Of a stretch of DNA of 64,000 nucleotides, positions 50,347 through 58,009 are shown in pieces. The notes below the pieces were generated by a model. The model was given only the letters and a program-made list of their open reading frames with translations. It searched no databases and was not told the DNA's origin. Location: the NCBI GenBank assembly GCA_964370735.1, contig CAYJLC010000002.1, positions 82,683 to 146,682 on the forward strand, given 5' to 3'. A program made the translations under genes and the position numbers. The stretch's first letter is position 1. Every line of letters begins with the position of its first letter. The DNA comes from CAYJLC01 sp964370735 (GTDB lineage: Bacteria; Bacillota; Clostridia; Oscillospirales; Butyricicoccaceae).

Positions 50347-51306
50347 TTAGTTATACTTATGTGTTTTGATATAATCAAGCTCGCTTGCAAGAGTGTTTGG
50401 AGCTAAATGAAGTCCGTCGCCATTGTGATAATCTTCATGCATAGAACCATCTTCTGTTTTGAAAATAGGTGCCGAATTTAGAAATCTAACATTCATAGCG
50501 TCGCACATTTTTGCAAAATAGTAATTTGCCTTATTCAAACGTTCGTTTGAGATAGATTCAATGTGTTTATAGCTGTTTGCAACAGGGAAAACCGATTGAA
50601 CCATAATTTTTGTGTCTGGCGAAGCATCAATTATCGAGTTTATAAGTGTTATATAAGCGTTTATATAGTATTCTGGGTTTGAATCTACATAAGAAACACC
50701 GTTTAATCCTAAAGTTATCACTAAATATTCTGGCTTGTACAAAGAAACTGCATCTTTTATTAGCATATCTTCATTAGCGCCAGTGTTTGGGTTATATACA
50801 TTGACAGCACCAATGTCAGAATTTGCATTTGTAAGCATCAAAGTTCCACTTTTTGGTGTCCAAACATGCTTAGTTTCAGTTCCTTCTGGCAGTGAACCAT
50901 AGTGTTTCAGTCCAAAAGTAGTAGATTCGCCGACAAAAACAATTTTGCTTAGGTATTCGTCGGTAGCATCTTCTGTTTCATCTAAGATAATTCGGTCAAA
51001 AAGTCCATCTAAAGTGAAATTCGGGTCGGCAAAGTCAATGCCATCGGTTGATAAATCTATGGTACTCAGCTCGATTTTTTGCTGAGCGCCTAAAGTTTCT
51101 AAAACAGGCTCAACTATTTCTGGAGTTTCATCAAGCGAAACATCTGTTTTATCAGGAATATCTGGAGTAATAATTTCTTCGTCTTGTTTTGCAGTCTCTT
51201 CGATTTGAGAAGCACCATTAGAATTACATGCGGATATTAGAGATAAAATCGATAAAATAAGCATAAATGCAGGGATTTTTTTGAAAATGCGAAGTTTAAA
51301 GTTCAA
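50347..51306 (-). CDS. SGNH/GDSL-type hydrolase lipoprotein
   Basis: A 319-residue exported protein with a lipobox-like signal (SLISAC), an acidic low-complexity linker of about 60 residues, and an SGNH hydrolase domain: block I VFVGESTTFG with the nucleophile serine, block III ITLGLNGV, and block V DGLHLAP with the Asp-x-x-His pair. SGNH enzymes are esterases or acyltransferases, often acting on wall or surface glycans. TTG at 51306 is the start, with AGGAGG (51312-51317) before it. It precedes the DUF4358 lipoprotein in a three-gene operon. Confidence 0.85.
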   Translation of the reverse strand: MNFKLRIFKKIPAFMLILSILSLISACNSNGASQIEETAKQDEEIITPDIPDKTDVSLDETPEIVEPVLETLGAQQKIELSTIDLSTDGIDFADPNFTLDGLFDRIILDETEDATDEYLSKIVFVGESTTFGLKHYGSLPEGTETKHVWTPKSGTLMLTNANSDIGAVNVYNPNTGANEDMLIKDAVSLYKPEYLVITLGLNGVSYVDSNPEYYINAYITLINSIIDASPDTKIMVQSVFPVANSYKHIESISNERLNKANYYFAKMCDAMNVRFLNSAPIFKTEDGSMHEDYHNGDGLHLAPNTLASELDYIKTHKYN

Positions 51307-51337
51307 AAGCCACCTCCTAAAATTACATACTATAATG

Positions 51338-51366
51338 ATTTTACATTAATTTTTTAACAAAGTCAA
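51338..51366 (-). promoter_or_regulatory. Promoter of the SGNH-DUF4358 operon
   Basis: On the minus strand TTGACT (51361-51366), a 17-nt spacer and TAAAAT (51338-51343). Confidence 0.85.
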
Positions 51367-51396
51367 GAAATTTAACAAATTATGAACAAAAAAAGA

Positions 51397-51425
51397 TTGA
51401 AAAATTTTCGAAAATGTGATAGTAT
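51397..51425 (+). promoter_or_regulatory. Promoter of tmk
   Basis: TTGAAA (51397-51402), a 17-nt spacer and TAGTAT (51420-51425), divergent from the SGNH promoter. Confidence 0.65.
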
Positions 51426-51451
51426 GAGTAAGTTGAAAAGGAGTGGTTATA

Positions 51452-52063
51452 ATGAATAAAGGGAAGTTTATCGTACTTGAGGGTATTGATGGTAGTGGAA
51501 AATCAACACAATGTGAGTTACTTTGTGCTAAATTAGCAGAAAAATATTCAGTTCACAAGACTTTTCAGCCTACTAAAGATGAAATTGGTAGCTTGCTTCG
51601 CAAATATTTAATAGGCGAATACGAGGCAGATAATTTGGTTTTAGCAACATTATTTGCAAGTGACAGATTAAATCATCTATTAAAAAAAGATGGGCTACTC
51701 GAGCGATATAACCGTTCAGAAATCATTGTTTGTGACAGAAATTATTTCTCGTCTTTTGCATATCAAGGCACAGAAGACGACTTTGTTATAGAAATAAATA
51801 GAAAAGCACGCGAAATTTTAAAGCCAGATTTGCATATTTTCATTGATGTTGATGTGAAAACGGCGTTAAAACGAATAAACGAAAATCGTGATAGCACTGA
51901 AATTTTCGAAAATGAACAAAAATTAACTTCGGTATATAATAATTATATTAAATATTTTAAGAAACTGGAAAATGAAGAAAATATCATTTTTATAGACGGA
52001 AATCGCAGTTTAGAAGAGATTTCAAATGAGATTTTTCAGAAAGTATCAGATTTTATAAAATAA
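51452..52063 (+). CDS. tmk: Thymidylate kinase
   Basis: A 203-residue kinase that makes dTDP from dTMP. Visible: P-loop EGIDGSGKST (residues 9-18), CDRNYFSSFAYQG (DR motif, substrate binding) and a LID region near residue 145 (RINENRDSTEIFE). The length is normal. ATG at 51452 follows AAGGAG at 51437-51442; an in-frame GTG at 51443 is less well placed. Confidence 0.92.
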   Translation: MNKGKFIVLEGIDGSGKSTQCELLCAKLAEKYSVHKTFQPTKDEIGSLLRKYLIGEYEADNLVLATLFASDRLNHLLKKDGLLERYNRSEIIVCDRNYFSSFAYQGTEDDFVIEINRKAREILKPDLHIFIDVDVKTALKRINENRDSTEIFENEQKLTSVYNNYIKYFKKLENEENIIFIDGNRSLEEISNEIFQKVSDFIK

Positions 52064-52122
52064 AATTACAAAATAGCGTCTTTTAGCATAGTATATAGAG
52101 AAAACTATGTTAGGAGATAATA

Positions 52123-52881
52123 ATGGAAAACTTTTGGTATGCGTTGTCACTCACGATTTTTGCAGGACTTGCAACTGGTTTGGGTGGCTTAATCGCGCTA
52201 TATAAAAAACCGAGCAACGAATTTCTATCGAAAAGTTTAGGGTTTTCGGCAGGAATTATGATTTATGTGTCAATGATTGAAATTTTCGCAAAAGGGAAAA
52301 ATTCGCTGTCGATGGAATTTTCAGATAAATACGGTCTGATATTTGCAACAATTGCATTTTTTGCAGGAATTTTTGTGATTATTTTGATAGATTTTTTAAT
52401 TCCAGAACCAATTTCGTCACAAAGTGAAGATAAACTTATGAGAATGGGGATAATGACTGCAACAGCAATTGCAATTCATAATTTCCCAGAGGGACTTGCT
52501 ACATTTTCGACAGCACTATACGAGCCCGCAGCGGCTTTACCAATATTCTTTGCGATAGCGATTCATAATATACCTGAGGGAATCAGCGTAGCTATTCCAG
52601 TTTATTATGCAACAAAAAGTAAGGTTAAAGCGTTGGTTTTAGCGACTTTATCTGGTTTAGCAGAACCAATAGGCGCGTTAATTGGGTATTTTGTGTTTTT
52701 TAAATTTATTGATGAAAATATCTACGGAGTGTTGTTCGCTTTTGTTGCAGGGATAATGGTGTATATTTCGTTTTCAGAACTTTTGCCGTCGGCAGAGCAA
52801 TTCGGAGGGCGAAAAAATTCACTTTTTGGTATTATTTTAGGTATGATTGTAATGGCGATAAGCCTTTGTTTATTTGCGTAG
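52123..52881 (+). CDS. zupT: Zinc transporter ZupT (ZIP family)
   Basis: A 252-residue membrane protein with eight helices. It has both ZIP metal-binding helices: HNFPEGLATF (about residues 122-131) and HNIPEGISVA (about 148-157), as in E. coli ZupT (257 residues). It imports zinc, and possibly other divalent metals. A promoter and GGAGA ribosome site precede it. It runs into the next gene with a 8-nt gap. No zinc regulator is adjacent. Confidence 0.93.
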   Translation: MENFWYALSLTIFAGLATGLGGLIALYKKPSNEFLSKSLGFSAGIMIYVSMIEIFAKGKNSLSMEFSDKYGLIFATIAFFAGIFVIILIDFLIPEPISSQSEDKLMRMGIMTATAIAIHNFPEGLATFSTALYEPAAALPIFFAIAIHNIPEGISVAIPVYYATKSKVKALVLATLSGLAEPIGALIGYFVFFKFIDENIYGVLFAFVAGIMVYISFSELLPSAEQFGGRKNSLFGIILGMIVMAISLCLFA

Positions 52882-52889
52882 GGGGAAAA

Positions 52890-53660
52890 ATGTACTTTGT
52901 AAATATTCAAGATGTGAAAATTAAAAATGAGAAACTTTTTGAGTATATTAAATCGCCGAAAACATTTATTGTAAGGCTTTTTCCGTACTTTGTTAATAAC
53001 AATTTAGGTAATATTTCAAAATATGCTAGAGGAAAAGACTATCATATTGTGGTGAAAAATGAACTTGAAAAAGATATCTTGAAACTAAAGAAAAAGTTCC
53101 CAGATAATGAATTTTACGCTTTTTGTGACAATTCACCCATTGATGAAGTTCAAATTGCCTATAAAAGTGGTGCTGGGATTTTAGGCAGACAGGGTTTAAT
53201 TTTTGATAAAGAATATGGTGGGTACGTATTTATTGGGATAATTGCGACCGATGCCGAGATAGAATTTGAGAAAAAAGAACCGAAAAAATGCATAAATTGT
53301 GGTTTATGTGTTAAAAATTGCCCATCAAGGGCGCTTGATAATATGGATTTTAGCAAATGCTTGTCTGAACAGACGCAGAAAAACTCAAGCGATATAGACG
53401 AAAAAATGATTGCAAATTCAGATTTTATCTGGGGGTGCGATATTTGCCTAGACGTTTGCCCTATGAACAAAAAAGCAAAAAAGACTGAAAATCCATTTTT
53501 TTCTGAAAATCTTATTTATTTTTTAGAAGAAGAAGAAATTTCAGGGCTTTCGCGCAAAGAATTTAATGAAAAATACCCAGAAAGAGCATTTACCTTTCGT
53601 GGAACAAAACCAATTTTAAGAAATATTGAATTGCAAAAATTGTCGAAAAAGCAACCTTAA
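52890..53660 (+). CDS. Short QueG-like iron-sulfur protein (epoxyqueuosine reductase family)
   Basis: A 256-residue protein with the DUF1730/QueG N-terminal part (KYARGKDYH; DNSPIDEVQIAYKSGAGILGRQGLI, where QueG has the catalytic Asp region) and two 4Fe-4S motifs: CINCGLCVKNCPSRAL and WGCDICLDVCPMN. QueG reduces epoxyqueuosine to queuosine in tRNA with a cobalamin cofactor. Full-length QueG proteins run to about 380 residues with a C-terminal HEAT domain; that part is absent, as in the shorter clostridial members. ATG at 52890 is chosen because GGGGGA lies before it. Activity on epoxyqueuosine is not certain. Confidence 0.78.
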   Translation: MYFVNIQDVKIKNEKLFEYIKSPKTFIVRLFPYFVNNNLGNISKYARGKDYHIVVKNELEKDILKLKKKFPDNEFYAFCDNSPIDEVQIAYKSGAGILGRQGLIFDKEYGGYVFIGIIATDAEIEFEKKEPKKCINCGLCVKNCPSRALDNMDFSKCLSEQTQKNSSDIDEKMIANSDFIWGCDICLDVCPMNKKAKKTENPFFSENLIYFLEEEEISGLSRKEFNEKYPERAFTFRGTKPILRNIELQKLSKKQP

Positions 53661-53674
53661 CGATATTAAATCTC

Positions 53675-53715
53675 AATTACACACTTCTTTTAATTAGGAA
53701 ATGTGTAATTTTTTT
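53675..53715 (+). terminator. Terminator after the QueG-like gene
   Basis: AATTACACA (53675-53683) and TGTGTAATT (53702-53710) form a 9-bp stem around an 18-nt loop, followed by TTTTT. Confidence 0.75.
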
Positions 53716-53734
53716 GCTTTTATTAAAAAAATGC

Positions 53735-53763
53735 TTGCAATTTCCTAATGAATATAATATAAT
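53735..53763 (+). promoter_or_regulatory. Promoter of the mraZ division/cell-wall cluster
   Basis: TTGCAA (53735-53740), a 17-nt spacer and TATAAT (53758-53763), immediately upstream of the MraZ boxes. Confidence 0.85.
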
Positions 53764-53776
53764 AAATTATAAGAAA

Positions 53777-53802
53777 GTGGTGGATTGTGGAGGATTGTGT
53801 GG
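53777..53802 (+). promoter_or_regulatory. MraZ-box direct repeats
   Basis: GTGGTGGATT, GTGGAGGATT and GTGTGGGGG start at 53777, 53787 and 53797, a 10-bp period with a GTGG core. MraZ binds direct repeats of about this form before its own gene. The repeats lie just after the predicted transcription start, as expected for autoregulation. Confidence 0.75.
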
Positions 53803-53812
53803 GGGTGTTCCT

Positions 53813-54229
53813 TTGAAAGGTGAATATTTACACTCGATAGACTCGAAGGGGCGACTTATTGTTCCTGCGAAACTTCGCGATGATTTAGGCGAAAATTTTG
53901 TTGTCACAAAAGGTTTAGACAATTGCCTTTTTGCATATCCTTTAGACTCATGGAAGGTTTTAGAGGATAAAATCAAAGCTTTACCACTAGCAAAATCTCG
54001 TGATTTGCAAAGATTTTATATGTCAAGTGCAACTGATTGCGAGCTCGATTCCCAAGGACGAATACTAATTTCTGCAAATTTACGAAAATACGCAAGTTTA
54101 ACTAAAAGTGTTACAATCATTGGTGTTTCAGAACGCGTTGAGATTTGGGACACGCAAAGATGGGAAGAATACAACAACAATATTACATCTGAAAGTATTG
54201 AAATTGCAATGGAAGAATTAGGGTTTTAA
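53813..54229 (+). CDS. mraZ: Transcriptional regulator MraZ
   Basis: A 138-residue protein with two AbrB-like SpoVT/MraZ halves: GEYLHSIDSKGRLIVPAKLR (residues 3-22) and ATDCELDSQGRILISANLRKYA. It binds tandem boxes and represses its own cluster. TTG at 53813 is the start; GGGGGTG lies 5 nt before it, and the longer frame to 53714 crosses the promoter and boxes. It is the first gene of the division and cell-wall cluster. Confidence 0.93.
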   Translation: MKGEYLHSIDSKGRLIVPAKLRDDLGENFVVTKGLDNCLFAYPLDSWKVLEDKIKALPLAKSRDLQRFYMSSATDCELDSQGRILISANLRKYASLTKSVTIIGVSERVEIWDTQRWEEYNNNITSESIEIAMEELGF

Positions 54230-54231
54230 TT

Positions 54232-55155
54232 ATGGAATTTAAACATGTATCAATTTTGCTAAATGAATGCATTGAGGGGCTTAATATTTCGCCAGACAAA
54301 ATTTATGTCGACGGAACTTTAGGTGGGGCAGGGCATTCGTACCACATAGCAGAAAAAATAAAAGATGGCAAACTAATATCGATTGACAGAGATATAAATG
54401 CTATAAATAATGCGAAAGTCAGGCTAGCGCCGTTTATAGATAGGGTTATTTTAGTAAAAAATGACTTTAGAAATATCGATGAGGCTATAAAAAGTTCTGG
54501 TTTTGAAAAAGTAGACGGAATTATGTTTGATTTAGGGGTTTCCTCTCCGCAGTTAGACGATGCGTCGCGAGGGTTTTCTTATATGCAAGATGCAAGGCTT
54601 GATATGAGAATGGACAGGGACCAAACTTTATCCGCTTATGAAATAGTTAATGAGTGGGATGAAGTTGAAATATCGAAGATTATTTTTAGATATGGCGAAG
54701 ATAAATTTGCAAGAAAAATCGCCTCGCAAATCGTGAAAAACAGACCGATTGAAACAAGTTTTGAGTTGGTTGAAGTTATAAAATCTGCATTACCAGAAAA
54801 AGTGAAACGCGCAAAAGGACATCCTGCTAAAAAGACATTTCAAGCAATCAGAATTGCTGTAAACGATGAACTTACGAGTGTTGAAGTTGCAATGCAAAAA
54901 GCAATAGACAGTTTAAACCCTGGTGGAAGACTGTGTGTAATTACTTTCCATTCACTCGAAGACAGAATTGTTAAAAACATTTTTAATGAAAACGCAACAG
55001 GTTGCACATGTTCTAAAAAATTCCCAGTTTGTATCTGTGGAAATAAAGAAAATGTGAAACTTATCTCTAGAAAACCGATAATTCCTTCTGATGAAGAAAT
55101 AGAGGAAAACCCAAGGGCGAGAAGTGCGAAATTAAGGATTATTGAAAAAATTTAG
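54232..55155 (+). CDS. rsmH: 16S rRNA (cytosine(1402)-N4)-methyltransferase
   Basis: A 307-residue SAM methyltransferase (formerly MraW). Visible: YVDGTLGGAGHS (SAM loop, about residues 24-35), GIMFDLGVSSPQLDDASRGFSY and PGGRLCVITFHSLEDRIVK. It modifies C1402 in the decoding centre. It starts 2 nt after mraZ, as in the usual mra cluster order. Confidence 0.96.
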   Translation: MEFKHVSILLNECIEGLNISPDKIYVDGTLGGAGHSYHIAEKIKDGKLISIDRDINAINNAKVRLAPFIDRVILVKNDFRNIDEAIKSSGFEKVDGIMFDLGVSSPQLDDASRGFSYMQDARLDMRMDRDQTLSAYEIVNEWDEVEISKIIFRYGEDKFARKIASQIVKNRPIETSFELVEVIKSALPEKVKRAKGHPAKKTFQAIRIAVNDELTSVEVAMQKAIDSLNPGGRLCVITFHSLEDRIVKNIFNENATGCTCSKKFPVCICGNKENVKLISRKPIIPSDEEIEENPRARSAKLRIIEKI

Positions 55156-55168
55156 GAGTTGATTTAAG

Positions 55169-55630
55169 GTGCAAACACGAGGAAATCTAGCAAGAAAACA
55201 ACAAGTTGTTACAAATCCATCAAGAGAAGTAGCAAAAAAACAAAAACGTGTAATAAACAGTAAACGCAATCCTAGAAGGTATATACTAGCGAATACCATG
55301 CTTGTTATAGGCATATTAGGATGTGCTTTTTTACTAGTAAGTGCATATTCGAATTTAACAGTGTTATCTAATCAAACTGCGACGCTGACAGAAGATATTG
55401 CAAAACTTCAAGGGACAGAGGTAGCTTTAACTGCCGAAGTTGAAAATATGCTTAATTTAGGTGTTGTTGAAGAATATGCGATAAATGTTCTTGAAATGTC
55501 AAAAGTTGATAAATCTCAAATAGAATATGTAAATATTCAAAATGATGATAAAATTGAAATTAAAAAAGATAATAATGTACTTTCAATGTTTTCAAATGTC
55601 GAAAATGAAAATGTGGAATATATAGACTAA
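55169..55630 (+). CDS. ftsL: Cell division protein FtsL-like
   Basis: A 153-residue protein with a basic N-terminus (about 40 residues), one membrane helix (about residues 43-64) and an external coiled coil (about 65-100) with TVLSNQTATLTEDIAKLQ. Size and place between rsmH and a PBP fit FtsL, which forms a trimer with DivIB and DivIC at the septum. GTG start after AGGAG. A long C-terminal tail after the coil is variable. Identification rests on position and layout; sequence similarity of FtsL proteins is weak. Confidence 0.78.
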   Translation: MQTRGNLARKQQVVTNPSREVAKKQKRVINSKRNPRRYILANTMLVIGILGCAFLLVSAYSNLTVLSNQTATLTEDIAKLQGTEVALTAEVENMLNLGVVEEYAINVLEMSKVDKSQIEYVNIQNDDKIEIKKDNNVLSMFSNVENENVEYID

Positions 55631-55650
55631 AAAAATAATACAATGATATA

Positions 55651-55677
55651 AGGGTAAAGTTTACTTTACTCTTTTCT
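55651..55677 (+). terminator. Hairpin with T-rich tail between ftsL and the PBP gene
   Basis: AGGGTAAAG-TTTA-CTTTACTCT forms a 9-bp stem (one G-U pair) followed by TTTCTTC. It would partly reduce transcription into the PBP and mur genes, or adjust mRNA stability. It sits just before the PBP ribosome site. Confidence 0.5.
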
Positions 55678-55691
55678 TCGTAATTAAGGAG

Positions 55692-57998
55692 GTGCTTGTC
55701 ATAAAAAACAGTAAATTACCGAATAAATCCATGGTGAAACGAATACAATTTATGGTGATTTCGTTTTTAGTATGCTTAATGATTTTCGTGCCTGCAAGCC
55801 TTGCATATAAACAGGTTTATATGTATGATTTTTACTCAACAAAGGCATTAGAACAGCAGACACGAGATATAATAATTCCTGCTGAGAGGGGAAATATTTA
55901 CGATAGAAATCTAAATGAACTTGCAGTTTCTGCTGATTTAGAGCAAATAAATGTCGACCCAACTCTTATGAGAAAACAAAACGAAAATCTGCCTTTTGTT
56001 GCAGAAAGTTTGGCAGAAATACTAGATTTAGATGCAGATTATGTTTTAGAAAAGCTTGAAAAAGATACTATGTACGAAACTATAAAGCGTGATGTCACAA
56101 ATATTGAGTCAGAGGCTGTTCGAGCATTTATAAATGACCCAGTCGACCCACTTGACCCTACAAATGAGTATGATGCTATCAGTGGAATAATAATATCGCC
56201 TGATGTAAAAAGATATTACCCAGAGGCGAGTCTTGCGTCGAATCTTATCGGATTTACAGGTGTAGATGGTACAGGGCTTGAGGGGATTGAGTGGTATTAT
56301 GACGATGTACTTAGTGGAACACCGGGTAGAATAATTTCTGCAAGAGATGCTGCTGGAAACGAAGTTGGTTTTGGTTATGATGAGTTAATCGAGCCAAAAG
56401 ACGGAAATAGCTTAGTGCTAACGATAGACGAAGTTATTCAATATTACCTAGAAAAGCATCTTGAAATTGCACAAGCAGACAACGACCCTCTTTTAGGGGT
56501 TTCAGGTATAATAATGGACATTGAAACTGGTGAAATATTAGCGATAGCAAACACGCCAAACTACGACCCTAACTCACCGTTTGAAATTGAAGACGAAATG
56601 CTTTTAGAAATAATAGCAGAGGCAGAAGCCGAGTTTGAAGGTGAAGTAGACGAAGACGGCGAGACGGAAGAATTTGATGAAAGCGAATATCTTCGTCAAA
56701 TGTGGAGAAATAAACCTGTTGTAGATTCGTTTGAGCCCGGTTCGATTTTTAAATTATTTACAGTGTCGACAGCGCTAGAAGAAGATATAATTGATGAAAA
56801 TTATACATATACTTGTAATGGATACTCCGTAGTAGCAGGAAGAAGAATTTCATGTCATAAAGAAGAAGGACATGGAACACAAACACTTATGCAAACGATT
56901 GAAAATTCATGCAACCCTGCTATGATGGATATTGCAGACAAAATGGGAAGTGAAATATTCTTAGAATATTATGAGCTTTTTGGGTTTGAAGAAGAAACAG
57001 GTATAGATTTACCGGGTGAAACTAGTGGTATTTTCCATTTAGAGAGCAATTTCAACGAAGTAGAGCTTGCAACATCTTCTTTCGGTCAAACTTTCCAAGT
57101 TACACCACTTCAACTTATTACAGCAGTTTCGGCAATTGCGAACGACGGATATATGGTAACACCACATGTTGTTAAAGAAGTAATTGACAGCGAAGGAAGA
57201 ATTATCGAACAAACGGTTACAGAACCTAAAAAACAAGTTATTTCTGCCGAAACTTCGGAATTTATGAGAGAGGCTATGGAGTCTACGGTTTCGATAGGTG
57301 GTGGTAAGAATGCTTATGTTAAAGGTTACCAAATTGGTGGTAAATCGTCGACATCAGAGAAAGTTTCAAAAACACTTGAAACAGGCGAAAATTACTATAT
57401 TTCATCATTTATAGGTGTAGCGCCTATCGATGACCCAAAATATGCAGTATTAGTATCGGTTGATGAACCACAAGCTGGATATATTTATGGTGGTACAGTG
57501 GCAGCGCCAATCGTTGCAAGAATTATGTCGGATATTTTACCTTATGTTGGTATCGAGCCGACTTATACAGAAGAAGAGCTTGCAACAATTAGTGCCATTA
57601 CACCGAATTTAATTGGAGATACAATAGACGAAGTAGAAAACGAGCTTAAAAACCAAAATCTAAGTTATAGAGTAGTAGGTTCTGGCGATACTGTTACAGA
57701 TCAAGTACCAGCAGCAGGAAGTAGAGTTCCATCATCGGCTACAATGATTGTATACTTAGGAGAAGAAAAACCAACAGAAGATGTTGAAATTCCAGATATT
57801 ACTGGGCTTTCACCGTCACAAGCAAAAAGAATACTCGAAAATGAAGGACTGTTTTTAGAAATTACAGGAACATCAGCAAGGATTTCGGGAGGTACTAGTA
57901 CAATTGGTGCATCACAATTCCCTCAAGCTGGAAACAAAGTAAGTATTGGAACAGTTGTTACGGGTCAGTTTATTGATTCGTCAAGCATATCAGATTAG
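55692..57998 (+). CDS. Septal/sporulation penicillin-binding protein with PASTA domains (FtsI/SpoVD type)
   Basis: A 768-residue class B PBP: one N-terminal membrane helix (about residues 20-40), dimerisation domain with ERGNIYDRN, transpeptidase domain with SIFK (Ser351-Lys354), SCN (406-408) and, where KTG is usual, KSS (551-553), then two PASTA domains (about 630-765). It cross-links septal or cortex wall. An acidic insertion (about residues 308-333) lies before SIFK. The start is uncertain: GTG at 55692 is part of the AAGGAGG site, and 8 nt after that site is ATA (55701); the first ATG is at 55731. SpoVD-like because of PASTA domains; the FtsI role is also possible. Confidence 0.88.
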   Translation: MLVIKNSKLPNKSMVKRIQFMVISFLVCLMIFVPASLAYKQVYMYDFYSTKALEQQTRDIIIPAERGNIYDRNLNELAVSADLEQINVDPTLMRKQNENLPFVAESLAEILDLDADYVLEKLEKDTMYETIKRDVTNIESEAVRAFINDPVDPLDPTNEYDAISGIIISPDVKRYYPEASLASNLIGFTGVDGTGLEGIEWYYDDVLSGTPGRIISARDAAGNEVGFGYDELIEPKDGNSLVLTIDEVIQYYLEKHLEIAQADNDPLLGVSGIIMDIETGEILAIANTPNYDPNSPFEIEDEMLLEIIAEAEAEFEGEVDEDGETEEFDESEYLRQMWRNKPVVDSFEPGSIFKLFTVSTALEEDIIDENYTYTCNGYSVVAGRRISCHKEEGHGTQTLMQTIENSCNPAMMDIADKMGSEIFLEYYELFGFEEETGIDLPGETSGIFHLESNFNEVELATSSFGQTFQVTPLQLITAVSAIANDGYMVTPHVVKEVIDSEGRIIEQTVTEPKKQVISAETSEFMREAMESTVSIGGGKNAYVKGYQIGGKSSTSEKVSKTLETGENYYISSFIGVAPIDDPKYAVLVSVDEPQAGYIYGGTVAAPIVARIMSDILPYVGIEPTYTEEELATISAITPNLIGDTIDEVENELKNQNLSYRVVGSGDTVTDQVPAAGSRVPSSATMIVYLGEEKPTEDVEIPDITGLSPSQAKRILENEGLFLEITGTSARISGGTSTIGASQFPQAGNKVSIGTVVTGQFIDSSSISD

Positions 57999-58009
57999 GG
58001 GTGTTTTTT

